Both the position numbers and the translations under genes were made by a program. From an uncultured Myxococcales bacterium (GTDB lineage: Bacteria; Myxococcota_A; UBA9042; DTJE01), in assembly GCA_903857665.1 (NCBI GenBank), contig CAIOFV010000105.1:1-64000 (forward strand): 64,000 nucleotides of DNA, in the 5' to 3' direction. The notes under the pieces are model-generated. The model was given only the letters and a program-made list of their open reading frames with translations. It was not told the origin of the DNA and did no database searches. Positions 32,970 to 41,245 of the stretch are shown in pieces (the stretch's first letter is position 1; each line of letters starts with the position of its first letter).

Positions 32970-33815
32970 TCAGGGAGCCGTGGTGCGGCTGGATTCCACC
33001 AGGGCCTCGCGGCGGGCCACATCGACCTCGGCCTTGTCGAGCTCGGCCGATGCCCGGGCCAACTGGGAGCGGACGTCGGACGTCAGCACGGCAGGCAACC
33101 ACGCCGCCGGTCCCTTCGGGATCTCTCGGCGAAAGCGGTCGGACAGGTTTTCCAGGAGGGGATCCAGCGCGCGCAGCCGAAGGTAGGGCCCCTGGAACAG
33201 CCCCTGGTCCTTCGGCGGCAGGCGCTCGAAACCCGGGACGAACGCCTCGCGGGCGTCCAGGCCCTTGATCAACGCCTCGACCTCGACCGGGGAGGGCGCC
33301 TCGTCGGTGTCCAGGAACCGGCCGATCGCCGCGACGTGCGCCCGGGCGACCCCCAGGTACCCGCGGGCCTCGGCCGGGAGCGTTTCGTGGATGGCGTTTT
33401 CATACAGGGGCTTGCCCAGCGAGAAGACGTCTGGCAGAGCCACGAACAGCCCCGCCGACGCCAGTCCCAGGACCAGGGTTTCCACCACCAGGCGTCCCAG
33501 CGTGATGCGTTCCAGGAAGGACACCAGGAGGTACAGGCCCGCCAGGCCGAACAGCACCATCGCCACGTAGGGCCCGAACGCCCGCAGGGCCGAGCCGTTC
33601 AGGTACATCAGCACCGCCATGCCCAGCGCTCCCAGGCCCGCCAGCGACCGGACGGCGCGAGAGGGAACCCCCAGGCTGCGGCGCCAGCCGGTCACCACGT
33701 GCTGCCTGCTTTCGCGCAATCGAGCCTGGTGATCGGCATGCTTCGCGAAGACGATTCCGCAGGAAGAGCACTCGAAGGACTCGGACTGCTCGTGTCCACA
33801 TGCAGGGCAGACCAT
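32970..33815 (-). CDS. Membrane protein with N-terminal zinc ribbon, function unknown
   Basis: A 281-residue protein. Residues 1-25 form a C4 zinc ribbon (CPACGHEQ.. then CSSCGIVF). Two or three hydrophobic helices follow (about 50-130), and then a mostly helical soluble domain of about 150 residues with many charged residues. I do not recognise the soluble domain. The start at 33815 has CGAGG upstream and lies 28 bp downstream of a good promoter (33843-33872), which rules out the longer frame from 33923. Confidence 0.75.
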   Translation of the reverse strand: MVCPACGHEQSESFECSSCGIVFAKHADHQARLRESRQHVVTGWRRSLGVPSRAVRSLAGLGALGMAVLMYLNGSALRAFGPYVAMVLFGLAGLYLLVSFLERITLGRLVVETLVLGLASAGLFVALPDVFSLGKPLYENAIHETLPAEARGYLGVARAHVAAIGRFLDTDEAPSPVEVEALIKGLDAREAFVPGFERLPPKDQGLFQGPYLRLRALDPLLENLSDRFRREIPKGPAAWLPAVLTSDVRSQLARASAELDKAEVDVARREALVESSRTTAP

Positions 33816-33842
33816 GGGACCTCGCATCCCCGGTTCGCACTG

Positions 33843-33872
33843 ATGATAGGTGGGTCGGCCCGTATCCGGCAA
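33843..33872 (-). promoter_or_regulatory. Candidate promoter for the zinc-ribbon membrane protein
   Basis: On the minus strand TTGCCG, 18 bp, TATCAT (five of six -10 bases). The predicted leader is about 20 bases. Confidence 0.55.
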
Positions 33873-33906
33873 GTCTGCGGCTTTTCCAGCCGCCTGCCCC
33901 CGCGGC

Positions 33907-34785
33907 TCAGGACACCGTTCCAACGATCCGCAGGCCCAGTCGTCGAGCCTCGGCGATCACCGCCTCGACCTCGGTCGTCGCGGGTCGGCGTTCCAGGCCG
34001 GGGCAGCCTGTCGCGCCGGCCAGCGGTCGATACTGGGCGAGGATGGATACCGCGACTCCCGGCCCCAGGGAGGCCAGGAAGGCCATCACCGCGAACGCGT
34101 CCTCGGTGGCGCCGGGCATCACGAGGTGCCGGACCACCAGCCCGCGGACCGCGGCGCCGCGGTCGTCCGTGACCAGCGGCCCGACCTGCCGGTGCATCTC
34201 GCGAAGGGCCGCGCAGGCGACCTCAGGATAGTCCGGGGCGCCGAACCAGAGGCGGCCCCGCTCGGCATCCAGCGTCTTGAGGTCGGGCAGGAAGAGGTCG
34301 AACACGCCGTCGAGGCGACGAAGGGTCCCCGGGTCCTCGTAGCCCCCGGCGTTGCAGACCAGCGGCACGCTCAACCCCCGCCGGACGGCGATATCCAGGG
34401 CGGAAACACACTGGGGAAGCACATGGGTCGGCGTGACCAGGTTCACGTTCTGGCAGCCCTGCTGCTGCAGGGCCAGCATCAGTCCGGCAAGGCCATCGGC
34501 CGTCATCTCGCGCCCCTCACCCCCGCGCGATATCGATGCGTTCTGGCAGAAGATGCAGCCCAGCCCGCAGCCGCCGAAGAAGATCGTCCCGGACCCGCCT
34601 CGCCCCACCAGGCAGGGTTCCTCGCCGAAGTGGGCGAAGGCGGCATCGACACGCGCCAGCGCACCCGTGCCGCACCGTCCAGCAGGGCCCGCGGTCCGGT
34701 CCACCGCGCAATGCCGTGGGCACAGGTGGCAGTCCGCCAGGTCCGACGCCAGGTCATCCGACAGGCGCGACAGGGTCCCCGACAT
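33907..34785 (-). CDS. Radical SAM protein, PflA/PflX-like (COG1313-type)
   Basis: A 292-residue radical SAM enzyme with the [4Fe-4S] motif CGLGCIFC (CxxxCxxC) in GGCGLGCIFCQN, preceded by an N-terminal four-Cys segment (CHLCPRHC..GRCG). The CNAGGYED, DLFLPDLKT and VRHLVMPG strands match the PflX/COG1313 group, whose targets are mostly unknown; some activate glycyl-radical enzymes, but none is in view. The ATG at 34785 is preceded by an in-frame TTG at 34791; neither has a good ribosome-binding site. It may be co-transcribed with the zinc-ribbon gene ending 34 bp upstream. Confidence 0.85.
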   Translation of the reverse strand: MSGTLSRLSDDLASDLADCHLCPRHCAVDRTAGPAGRCGTGALARVDAAFAHFGEEPCLVGRGGSGTIFFGGCGLGCIFCQNASISRGGEGREMTADGLAGLMLALQQQGCQNVNLVTPTHVLPQCVSALDIAVRRGLSVPLVCNAGGYEDPGTLRRLDGVFDLFLPDLKTLDAERGRLWFGAPDYPEVACAALREMHRQVGPLVTDDRGAAVRGLVVRHLVMPGATEDAFAVMAFLASLGPGVAVSILAQYRPLAGATGCPGLERRPATTEVEAVIAEARRLGLRIVGTVS

Positions 34786-34819
34786 GGACAAGGAAACGTA
34801 GCGAGGGGTGGTGACAGGT

Positions 34820-35551
34820 TCAGCCGTGGACCGGCTCCTCGGGAGCGGACTCGACGTACACGAACCGGTTGCAGTACGGGCACGCCTGCAGCGAATCCTG
34901 CCGCAGCAGCGTGTTGTAGAGTTGCGGGGGAATGGAGCGGTGGCAGCCGCCGCAGGAGCCCCGCGTGTCCACCAGGACCACGGCCATGCCCTGCCACGCC
35001 TTCTGGATGCGGCGGTAGCGGCTCAGGACTTCCGGCGGGATGCCCCGCTCGTAGGAAGTGTGTTCCACCGAAAGACGGTCGATGCGCTCGTCCAGCTCCT
35101 TCACGCGGACGCCGGTCGTCGCCTGTTCGGCCGCCAGTTCGGCCCGCATGGAACCCAGCTTGCCGTCCTCTTCCTCGACCGCCCGCTTGAACTCCTCCAT
35201 CACGGCCAGCAGCTTCAGGATTTCTTCTTCCTTCTGCGAATTGCCGCGCCGGAGCGCCTCGATTTCCCGCTGGACGGCCGCGTATTCCTTTGCCTTGCTC
35301 AGCGCGTTCAGGCGGGTCTGGGCCCGCTTGATCTTTTCGTTGTCTTCCTTCAGTTCCTTCTCGCGCTCCTTGTACCAGCGCTCCGCCTCGCGCAGCTTGT
35401 CCCGCTTGTCGGACTGCTCCCGCTCGAGGTCCGACAGCATCGCGGCCAACTGATCGACACGCTCGGTGATCGAGCGGCGCTCCTTTTCGGCGTCGATCCG
35501 CTGGCGATCCACTTCCTGCAGGGCACGCAGGGCGCTGATAAGGCTCTTCAA
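34820..35551 (-). CDS. Coiled-coil C4 zinc-ribbon protein (COG1579)
   Basis: A 243-residue protein. Residues 5-170 are a long antiparallel coiled coil rich in Glu, Lys and Arg. The C-terminus is a C4 zinc ribbon, CGGCHRSIPP and, after about 20 residues, CPYCNRF. This matches the COG1579/CdsZ group, proposed to bind nucleic acids or ribosomes. The start is a TTG at 35549-35551, supported by GGAGG 7 bases upstream and the typical MKSLISALRALQEVD N-terminus. It lies downstream of the tRNA terminator, so a separate promoter is expected, but none was recognised. Confidence 0.85.
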   Translation of the reverse strand: MKSLISALRALQEVDRQRIDAEKERRSITERVDQLAAMLSDLEREQSDKRDKLREAERWYKEREKELKEDNEKIKRAQTRLNALSKAKEYAAVQREIEALRRGNSQKEEEILKLLAVMEEFKRAVEEEDGKLGSMRAELAAEQATTGVRVKELDERIDRLSVEHTSYERGIPPEVLSRYRRIQKAWQGMAVVLVDTRGSCGGCHRSIPPQLYNTLLRQDSLQACPYCNRFVYVESAPEEPVHG

Positions 35552-35618
35552 GGCGCGACCTCCTGGCTTGGGCTATCGGGGGATGGGATGCGTTGAACCG
35601 AACGGGATGCGGTGGATA

Positions 35619-35650
35619 TGAAAACGGCGCCCGGGTTGGGGCGCCGTTGG
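35619..35650 (-). terminator. Factor-independent terminator for the tRNA transcript
   Basis: On the minus strand a perfect 10-bp stem (35639-35648 with 35623-35632) with a 6-base loop is followed by a TTTT run. It ends the leftward transcript about 105 bases past the tRNA. Confidence 0.65.
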
Positions 35651-35753
35651 CTGACCAGGCCCCGGGACCACCCACACCCCGTGACTTTCGTCGCGGTGCG
35701 GGCTGCTCCACGGGACTTGATCGTCAATCTCATCGGCCACCACTGGTGTCCTG

Positions 35754-35826
35754 TGGGCCCACCTGGGCTCGAACCAGGGACCGACCGGTTATGAGCCGGT
35801 GGCTCTACCAACTGAGCTATAGGCCC
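35754..35826 (-). tRNA. tRNA with CAT anticodon (Met, possibly Ile2)
   Basis: A complete 73-nt cloverleaf reads on the minus strand: acceptor GGGCCTA pairing with TGGGCCC (one G-T), D stem GCTC/GAGC, anticodon stem ACCGG/CCGGT with loop CTCATAA, T stem CCTGG/CCAGG with loop TTCGAGC, and discriminator A. The terminal CCA is not fully encoded. CAT fits elongator Met or, after lysidine modification, Ile2; sequence alone does not decide. It lacks the initiator mark of a C-A mismatch at position 1-72. It has its own promoter and terminator. Confidence 0.93.
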
Positions 35827-35845
35827 GTTGGCCCAAGGCGGCCGG

Positions 35846-35874
35846 ATTGTACGAGAGCCACACGCCGTTTGCAA
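35846..35874 (-). promoter_or_regulatory. Promoter of the tRNA gene
   Basis: On the minus strand TTGCAA, 17 bp, TACAAT, ending 20 bp before the mature tRNA. Both hexamers match well. Confidence 0.7.
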
Positions 35875-35932
35875 GAGCGAAATGGAGATCGTCGCGGCGG
35901 GCAGGCAAAGTGGGACGGCAGCGTCGGGTATC

Positions 35933-37003
35933 TCAGGACTTCCGCTCGCGCCTCACGGGAGCCCGACCTGGGGCCCGTCGGGAGGTCCAGGCCGTCATCA
36001 GGGCCTCGGTGATCTGCAAGCGCGCGGTTTCCTCGTTGCCGCCGGCGACATCCGCCAGCGCCGCCGAGAACCCGCCCGAGAACGTCCGGCCGCCGCAATC
36101 CACCGGGAACCCGAGGCGCGACGACAGGGCGCCGTCCAGGAAGGCGTACGGGTCCAACGTCGGGTCCTGGGCACGGAGGGATCCGTTGAATCGACCGTTC
36201 ACCAACCCGAAGACGATGACCGTGTTGGTGCCCTCGGCACGGGCCAGGAAGTCGGCCGTTTCGCCGATGGTGTCGCGCGCCCGCCGGCCCACCTTGCCGG
36301 CGTAGGCCACCGTCAGGCCTCCCTTCGTCTGGATCGTCCGCAGGGCGGTCGTCAGGGTTTCCAGGAAGGTCTTGCCCAGCGGCGTCTGGACGATCGTGCG
36401 CGTCATCTCGGCGGATGCGTAAGGCGCCAGCAGGGCGGCCGCCTGGTGGTCCGCCGCACGCGCCGTCACGAAGTCCAGCGTGTCCGTGCGGATCCCATAC
36501 ATCAGGGCGGTCGCAAGGCGGCAGGCCTCGTTCGGATCGATCGGCGTCAACTCCATCAGGTTCGCGAGATGGAACGACATCAGCGTGCAGGTGCTGCCCG
36601 CGGCGGGGTTCTGCTGCGAATAGACCGCCCCCGTGGGCACCGGCGCGTGGTGGTCGATGTGCGCCAGCAGCGGGAGGCGCTTCGGCTGCGGCACCGGCAG
36701 CCGGGCGTTCTGCCGATCGACCACGGCGAAGGCCGAAAACCCCAGGCGCGGCAGGACGCCGGTGACCTGGCGAAAGGGGATCCCCAGCAACTGCGCGAAG
36801 ACCATGTTGTCGGGTCGGCTCACGACCTCGAACGTCAGGATGTCCATGGTGACGCCGGCATGGCGCGCCAGGAGGCGCAGGGCCCACGCCGACGCAAGGC
36901 CGTCGGGATCGGGCGAGCCGAGGACCGCGACGAACATGCGCTTGCCCGCATACCGCCCCAGGACCTCCAACAGTTCCGGGGTCCGTGCCGACAGTGCTTC
37001 CAC
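35933..37003 (-). CDS. DHH-family phosphoesterase (NrnA-like)
   Basis: A 356-residue DHH/DHHA1 protein. Motifs seen: GSPDPDGLASAW (DxD metal ligands), VVDRQN, the name-giving HIDHHAPVP, and a later Asp in YGIRTDTLDF. The C-terminal DHHA1 domain has the CGGR..GGF type of substrate loop (DCGGRTFSGGF). Relatives degrade oligoribonucleotides, pAp or cyclic-dinucleotide products; which applies is unknown. The GTG start with GGAGG just upstream is chosen over the much longer open frame that runs across the divergent ACT gene. Confidence 0.88.
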   Translation of the reverse strand: MEALSARTPELLEVLGRYAGKRMFVAVLGSPDPDGLASAWALRLLARHAGVTMDILTFEVVSRPDNMVFAQLLGIPFRQVTGVLPRLGFSAFAVVDRQNARLPVPQPKRLPLLAHIDHHAPVPTGAVYSQQNPAAGSTCTLMSFHLANLMELTPIDPNEACRLATALMYGIRTDTLDFVTARAADHQAAALLAPYASAEMTRTIVQTPLGKTFLETLTTALRTIQTKGGLTVAYAGKVGRRARDTIGETADFLARAEGTNTVIVFGLVNGRFNGSLRAQDPTLDPYAFLDGALSSRLGFPVDCGGRTFSGGFSAALADVAGGNEETARLQITEALMTAWTSRRAPGRAPVRRERKS

Positions 37004-37012
37004 CTCGCCTCC

Positions 37013-37042
37013 TTGACGTGCGCCGGAGCGGCGTTCTAGGAT
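37013..37042 (+). promoter_or_regulatory. Candidate promoter for the ACT protein
   Basis: TTGACG, 18 bp, TAGGAT, 37 bp before the ATG at 37079. It sits head-to-head with the DHH promoter. Confidence 0.5.
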
Positions 37043-37049
37043 GAAGTCG

Positions 37050-37058
37050 ATTCTACCA
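37050..37058 (-). promoter_or_regulatory. Extended -10 promoter candidate for the DHH gene
   Basis: On the minus strand TGGTAGAAT lies 47 bp before the GTG start. No strong -35 is seen. It is only 7 bp from the -10 of the divergent ACT promoter, so the two promoters overlap. Confidence 0.5.
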
Positions 37059-37078
37059 CGCTCGCAACAGGAGTCGCG

Positions 37079-37480
37079 ATGGACACCATGAAGCAACTGG
37101 CGGTGTTCGTGGCCAACCGGCCGGGGACGCTGGCCCAGATCTGCGAAACGCTGGCCCTCAACAAGATCAACATCCTCGGCATCAGCGTCGCCGACGCGAT
37201 GGACCACGCGGTCTTGCGATTCGTCGTGGACAACGCGGCGGTCGCCGTCCACGTGCTGGGGGAAACCGGGCTGCTGGTGCTGGATTCCGACGTGCTGGCC
37301 GTCGCCCTGGACAACCAGCCGGGCCGCCTGTCCGACGTCAGCCGCGCCCTGGGCGAGGCCGGCGTCAACATCGAGTACGCATACGGCGGGACCCACCCGT
37401 CCGACAAGTCCGGGACGCTGTTCCTGAAGGTCAGCGACACGGAAGTCGCCCGCGCTGCGCTCACCCGGATCGGCCTGTAG
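37079..37480 (+). CDS. Tandem ACT-domain protein
   Basis: A 133-residue protein made of two ACT domains (about 4-65 and 68-133), each with the beta-alpha-beta start (VANRPGTLAQICETL and VALDNQPGRLSDVSRAL). ACT domains bind amino acids and regulate enzymes or transcription. There is no fused catalytic domain, so it may sense an amino acid and act on a partner. AGGAG precedes the ATG. It ends 3 bp from the convergent grpE stop. Confidence 0.85.
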   Translation: MDTMKQLAVFVANRPGTLAQICETLALNKINILGISVADAMDHAVLRFVVDNAAVAVHVLGETGLLVLDSDVLAVALDNQPGRLSDVSRALGEAGVNIEYAYGGTHPSDKSGTLFLKVSDTEVARAALTRIGL

Positions 37481-37483
37481 GCT

Positions 37484-38113
37484 TCATTCGATGTCGGAAC
37501 GGTCCATCCCCGGGGACGTGACCTCCGGCGGCACTGCCACCGACACCAGGGCAGGCCTCAGGACGCGACCGTGAAGGGTGTAGCCGGGCTGGACCTCGTA
37601 CACCACGTATCCAGGGTCCACCGCGTCGGTTTCCACCTGCTGCAGGGCCTCGTGAACCGCGGGATCGAAGGGCAGGTTCAGGGCGACGATCGGCTCGACA
37701 CCGGCGCGGCGCAGCACCTTCAGCGTTTCGGCGATGACCAGTTCGACGCCCGCCGCGATGGACGGAGCCTCGCCGTTCCGGGCAGCCGCTTCCAGCGCGC
37801 GCTGCAGGTTGTCGACCACCGGGAGGAATTCCTTCAGAAGGCGTTCGTTGGAAAACCGGATCTGGTCCTGCCGTTCCCGCTCGACGCGCTTCTTGTAGTT
37901 TTCGAAGTCGGCCGCAATGCGCGTGGCCCAGTCCCGGACCTCCTTCAGTTCCCTTTCCAGTTCCGCGACCCGAGCCTCGGCGGGATGGGGCCCGGAAAGC
38001 TGGGGAAAGGATTCCGGGACGGCGGCGGACGCGGAAACCGGGCCGAATTCCTCGAAGAGGGCCTCGGGCTGGTCGTCCGAGCCGCTCGGCCTGGGATCGT
38101 CGGAAAACGCCAT
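37484..38113 (-). CDS. grpE: Nucleotide exchange factor GrpE
   Basis: A 209-residue GrpE. It has a long disordered acidic N-terminus, a coiled coil (about 50-110, ARVAELERELKEVRDWATR), the signature segment FENYKKRVERER, LPVVDNLQRAL and a C-terminal beta domain with FDPAVHEAL and HGRVLRPA. GrpE opens the DnaK nucleotide site so ADP is released. dnaK, dnaJ and hrcA are not adjacent. The ATG at 38113 is followed by the typical acidic leader; longer upstream frames are not coding. A promoter is seen at 38145-38173. Confidence 0.95.
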   Translation of the reverse strand: MAFSDDPRPSGSDDQPEALFEEFGPVSASAAVPESFPQLSGPHPAEARVAELERELKEVRDWATRIAADFENYKKRVERERQDQIRFSNERLLKEFLPVVDNLQRALEAAARNGEAPSIAAGVELVIAETLKVLRRAGVEPIVALNLPFDPAVHEALQQVETDAVDPGYVVYEVQPGYTLHGRVLRPALVSVAVPPEVTSPGMDRSDIE

Positions 38114-38144
38114 CGTTGGAACCCTTCGGTGCTCGCCGGGCAAA

Positions 38145-38173
38145 ACCTTAGATGCCTCGACTGGGGTTGTCAA
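38145..38173 (-). promoter_or_regulatory. Candidate promoter for grpE
   Basis: On the minus strand a perfect TTGACA, 17 bp, TAAGGT, about 30 bp before the ATG. No CIRCE inverted repeat was seen. Confidence 0.55.
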
Positions 38174-38184
38174 CGCCGAGTCGG

Positions 38185-39480
38185 TCATACCATGGGAAAG
38201 GCATCGGGAACGCAGGTCCCCAATACCACGCGAAGGAACGCCTCGGTCCCGCGTCGCAGGGCGTCCGGAGCAATCCCCGGACCGTTCGCCGGAGCCGAGA
38301 GCTGGGCATCGTCCAGCACCGCCAGGGGGCCGAATCCGTAGGCCGTCACGTCGATGGGGGACAGGGCTGCGGCGTCCCAGGCGTCGCCGGACAGGGTGGG
38401 AACCATCGTGGCGTCGGGGAGGGCGCGACCGACCGCGTCGCCGATCCGATCCCAGAGCGCCGAGGGATGGGGCATCTCGACCGCCTCGACCGCTTCCAGA
38501 ACCTCGACGAGGACCTCGGCCCCCAGGAGGCTCTGGAGATCGCGGACGGATTCCTCGAACCTGCGACCCGGCAGCACCCGCAGGGCCACCTCCGCCTCGG
38601 CGCGGCCGGGAGGCAGGCCGGCAGCCTCCCCCGCCTTCAGGCCGACGATCTCGATCGTGTCGCGGCTGATCGACGCCAGGGTGGCCGCCAGGTCCCGGTC
38701 CGACACCAGGCGGGACAGCGAGGCCCCCGCCCCCAGCAGTTGGATCCCGCGCAGCATCGCCCCTGAGCCCGAAGGAAGGGTCGCCGCCACGGCGTCCAGC
38801 CAGGCGACTGCCGGTGCGCAGGGCCGGGTGCCGAGGACGCCCGATTCGATCTGCAGCAGGCTGCGCACCAGGCGCGTCGGGGCACTGGCCGGGCCGGTGG
38901 CCGAGGGTTCGGCGACGGCCGTCACCCGCAGGCGCAGCCAGGCCTTGGACGCCACCTGGATGCCCACCAGCATGCGATTGCCCGGCCGGCGCGGCGGGAC
39001 GCTGTCGGGGGTCAGGACGTAGCGGCAACGCAGGCGGTCCCGGTGCCGGGCGGCAAGGTGCCGGAGGACCGGTGCCCCGTCAGGACCGCGCCCAGGCAGG
39101 ACTGCCAATACCAGGTCCCGTTCCAGAACGAATCCCCGGCGACGCACCAGCGCCAGGGCCATCAGGCTGACGGCCGCCATGGCGCCGCCCTCCAGGGCCA
39201 GGCGGGGGGTCGTGGTCCCGACGGCCGGCGGATCGGACGAGGCGACCAGCAGGAGGCCTTCGTCGGGGCGATGGGCCGACAGGCGCGCGACGAGGCAGGG
39301 GCGGCCGCCCTCGGCCTCGACCACTTCGCAGGACACGCCCTCGGCACCGAGGATGCCTGAAAGGTAGCGCACGGCGGTGCCGGCCAGGGTGCCCAGGGAA
39401 CCGCTGCCCGGACGCACCAGGTGGTCGAGGTGGTACGAAAGCTCGTCAAGCTCGCGGTCGCTGAGAATCGGGTCCGCCAT
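38185..39480 (-). CDS. M20-type peptidase homologue lacking metal ligands
   Basis: A 431-residue protein that aligns by eye with M20/M28 peptidases over its whole length, but the zinc ligands are gone. The expected GHxD is ASSD, the bridging Asp in GRGALDMKG is Glu (RLALEGGA), the EE pair is absent (GRGPDG), and the C-terminal GGTDxR is SGDAWD. The YGFGP motif near the C-terminus is kept. It is therefore probably inactive as a peptidase and may bind a peptide or act structurally. GGGAG lies 7 bases before the ATG. It lies 71 bp upstream of the grpE start, in the same direction. Confidence 0.78.
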   Translation of the reverse strand: MADPILSDRELDELSYHLDHLVRPGSGSLGTLAGTAVRYLSGILGAEGVSCEVVEAEGGRPCLVARLSAHRPDEGLLLVASSDPPAVGTTTPRLALEGGAMAAVSLMALALVRRRGFVLERDLVLAVLPGRGPDGAPVLRHLAARHRDRLRCRYVLTPDSVPPRRPGNRMLVGIQVASKAWLRLRVTAVAEPSATGPASAPTRLVRSLLQIESGVLGTRPCAPAVAWLDAVAATLPSGSGAMLRGIQLLGAGASLSRLVSDRDLAATLASISRDTIEIVGLKAGEAAGLPPGRAEAEVALRVLPGRRFEESVRDLQSLLGAEVLVEVLEAVEAVEMPHPSALWDRIGDAVGRALPDATMVPTLSGDAWDAAALSPIDVTAYGFGPLAVLDDAQLSAPANGPGIAPDALRRGTEAFLRVVLGTCVPDAFPMV

Positions 39481-39559
39481 CGCTGTTCTCCCGGGGGCGT
39501 TCGCTGGGCGGGATGATGATACACCCCGGGGTCGGAGGGGACGTAGTGGACGGCGGCCG

Positions 39560-40543
39560 TCAGTACTTGCCGGGTCGGAGCCGTTCCGGCTGGACCTCGC
39601 CGGCCACGGTGTATCCCACGCGGGGCCAGAAGCCGACGTGCTCGGTCACGGTGGCCTCGATGCGGGTCACGTACTTGGGGTTCTTGTACCCGAACAGCCG
39701 CGGCACCACGACGCGCACCGGGAAGCCATGCTTGAGGGACAGGGTGTTGCCGCCGATGCCGAGGGCCACCAACGTGTGCGCCTCGCGGGCCACGTCCAGC
39801 GGCAGGGATTCGGTGTAGCGACCGCCGACGCTGGTGAACTTGAGGAAGCGGGCCTCCGGGCGGACGCCGGCCAGGTCCAGCAGCCGGGACAGCGGGATCC
39901 CGTTCCACGGGACGTCCAGCACGTCCCAGCCCTCGACGCAGTGAAAATCCATCACCTCGTCCACCAGCCCCAGGTCGCGCAACTGGCAGAAGTCGAAGGT
40001 GACGGGGGTATCGACCAGGCCGTCGATCGTCAGGCGCCACGTGGCCAGGAGGCTGGCGATGTCCTGCTTGTCGACGGTCCGTTCGCCCCAGGCCTGGAAG
40101 ACCGGCAGGGTCTCGTTGCCGGGCGCGAAGGACGGGTCGCACGGGGGCGACGCGACGACCTCGACGTCCTCGACGTCCGCGGCCTCGGCGACCTCGTCGG
40201 TCTCCGCCACGGCGTCCGGCGCTTCGTCGGGCGCCGCGGTGTCCGCGGCACCGGGGTCCCTGGACGCCACCTCGGCCGCCTCATCGCCGCCCGGTTCCCC
40301 GGGCACATCGAACCCGGTGTCGGTTCCGGCCAGGATGTCCGCGAGGCCGCCGCGATCCGTTGGCGACGACCCGGACGCGCGGACACAGGCATCGATGAAC
40401 GGCGAGAACAGGCCTACGACCGAGGCGCGCCCCAGCCACGTCAGCAGGCTTCGGCGCGTCACCTGCCCGGCCTCGACCGTCCCTTCCCCCGGCTCCGGGT
40501 TCGAAGGCGTTCCAGGCGTGTCGGCCGATCCGTCCAAGGGCAT
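39560..40543 (-). CDS. Sulfite-oxidase-fold molybdopterin oxidoreductase with Tat-type signal
   Basis: A protein of up to 327 residues. A twin-arginine-like signal (TRRSLLTWLGRASVVGL) is followed by an acidic Ala/Glu/Asp/Val spacer of about 60 residues, then the oxidoreductase molybdopterin domain with the Mo-coordinating Cys in DFHCVEGWDVLDVPWNG and RLFGYKNPKYV. Relatives include YedY/MsrP, which reduces oxidised methionine in the periplasm; the substrate here is unknown. The ATG at 40543 has a poor ribosome-binding site. A GTG at 40462 with GAGG 8 bases upstream would start exactly at the Tat signal and is a good alternative (300 residues). Confidence 0.85.
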   Translation of the reverse strand: MPLDGSADTPGTPSNPEPGEGTVEAGQVTRRSLLTWLGRASVVGLFSPFIDACVRASGSSPTDRGGLADILAGTDTGFDVPGEPGGDEAAEVASRDPGAADTAAPDEAPDAVAETDEVAEAADVEDVEVVASPPCDPSFAPGNETLPVFQAWGERTVDKQDIASLLATWRLTIDGLVDTPVTFDFCQLRDLGLVDEVMDFHCVEGWDVLDVPWNGIPLSRLLDLAGVRPEARFLKFTSVGGRYTESLPLDVAREAHTLVALGIGGNTLSLKHGFPVRVVVPRLFGYKNPKYVTRIEATVTEHVGFWPRVGYTVAGEVQPERLRPGKY

Positions 40544-40556
40544 TCTCCGCAGGAAG

Positions 40557-40586
40557 ACGATACCGGCCGCGGACGCCGGACGGCAA
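40557..40586 (-). promoter_or_regulatory. Candidate promoter for the molybdopterin oxidoreductase
   Basis: On the minus strand TTGCCG, 18 bp, TATCGT. The predicted transcript start (near 40550) leaves only about 7 bases before the ATG at 40543, which favours the GTG start at 40462. Confidence 0.45.
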
Positions 40587-40700
40587 TCGCGGTGTCGATC
40601 CTCCCATGATCTCGGGGGGTCCACACGCTTGTCGCCCCCGGCCCCTTGGAACCCGCGGCGAGGGATGCGAGGATCCCGCAGGAGCAACGGAGCCCGACTC

Positions 40701-41189
40701 GTGCACATCCCCCTTCGCATCCTCGCCCCGGCGCTGGTGCTGGCAGTCCCGCTCGTGGTCGCAGCGGGATGCGCGTCCGGTCCGCGCAGGACGGCCGACG
40801 CCACGGTGGCTCCGGACCCCCGGGCCGAACCGGCGGTCGATGCGTTCGACCTGCAGGTAGTGCCTTCAGGCCCGGGGCGCTTCATCGTCACGGCCGTCCG
40901 CCGGCTGGGCGGCCGGGCCGCAACCGGGGACGCGGCGGTGCGGGCGTCCTCGCCGAAACGTGCCCGGGAGCACGGACGCCTCGCCTCGGCCCGGGCGTGG
41001 CTGCTACTGGGCCGCGAGGCGGTGCGGGGCGGCACGGCCGACGTGGCGCGGAAGGCGGCCCTGAACGGGCTGGAGGATCTGGGCGCCGACACGACCGCGA
41101 CCGACGAGTCCGAAACGACTCTCCTGGACCGGCTGGAAAAGCAGGTCAAGGCCTACCGGAAATCGCACTTTGCCGACTTTGCCGAATAG
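40701..41189 (+). CDS. Small lipoprotein, function unknown
   Basis: A 162-residue protein with a signal peptide and lipobox VAAGC. A short Thr/Ala/Asp/Pro linker is followed by a helical Ala/Arg-rich region. No domain is recognised. The GTG start has GGAG 8 bases upstream, and the long open frame further left is not coding. It stands divergent from the molybdopterin enzyme and convergent with gdhA. Confidence 0.65.
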   Translation: MHIPLRILAPALVLAVPLVVAAGCASGPRRTADATVAPDPRAEPAVDAFDLQVVPSGPGRFIVTAVRRLGGRAATGDAAVRASSPKRAREHGRLASARAWLLLGREAVRGGTADVARKAALNGLEDLGADTTATDESETTLLDRLEKQVKAYRKSHFADFAE

Positions 41190-41245
41190 GCGGAGGCCGA
41201 CGCAAAGAAATCAGGAAGGGCAGGCGGGGCGGAAGCGGCCGCGGG

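Noticed and set aside
41190-41245. Possible small gene between the lipoprotein and gdhA.
   Set aside because: The gap is 56 bp, and no start with a ribosome-binding site was seen.
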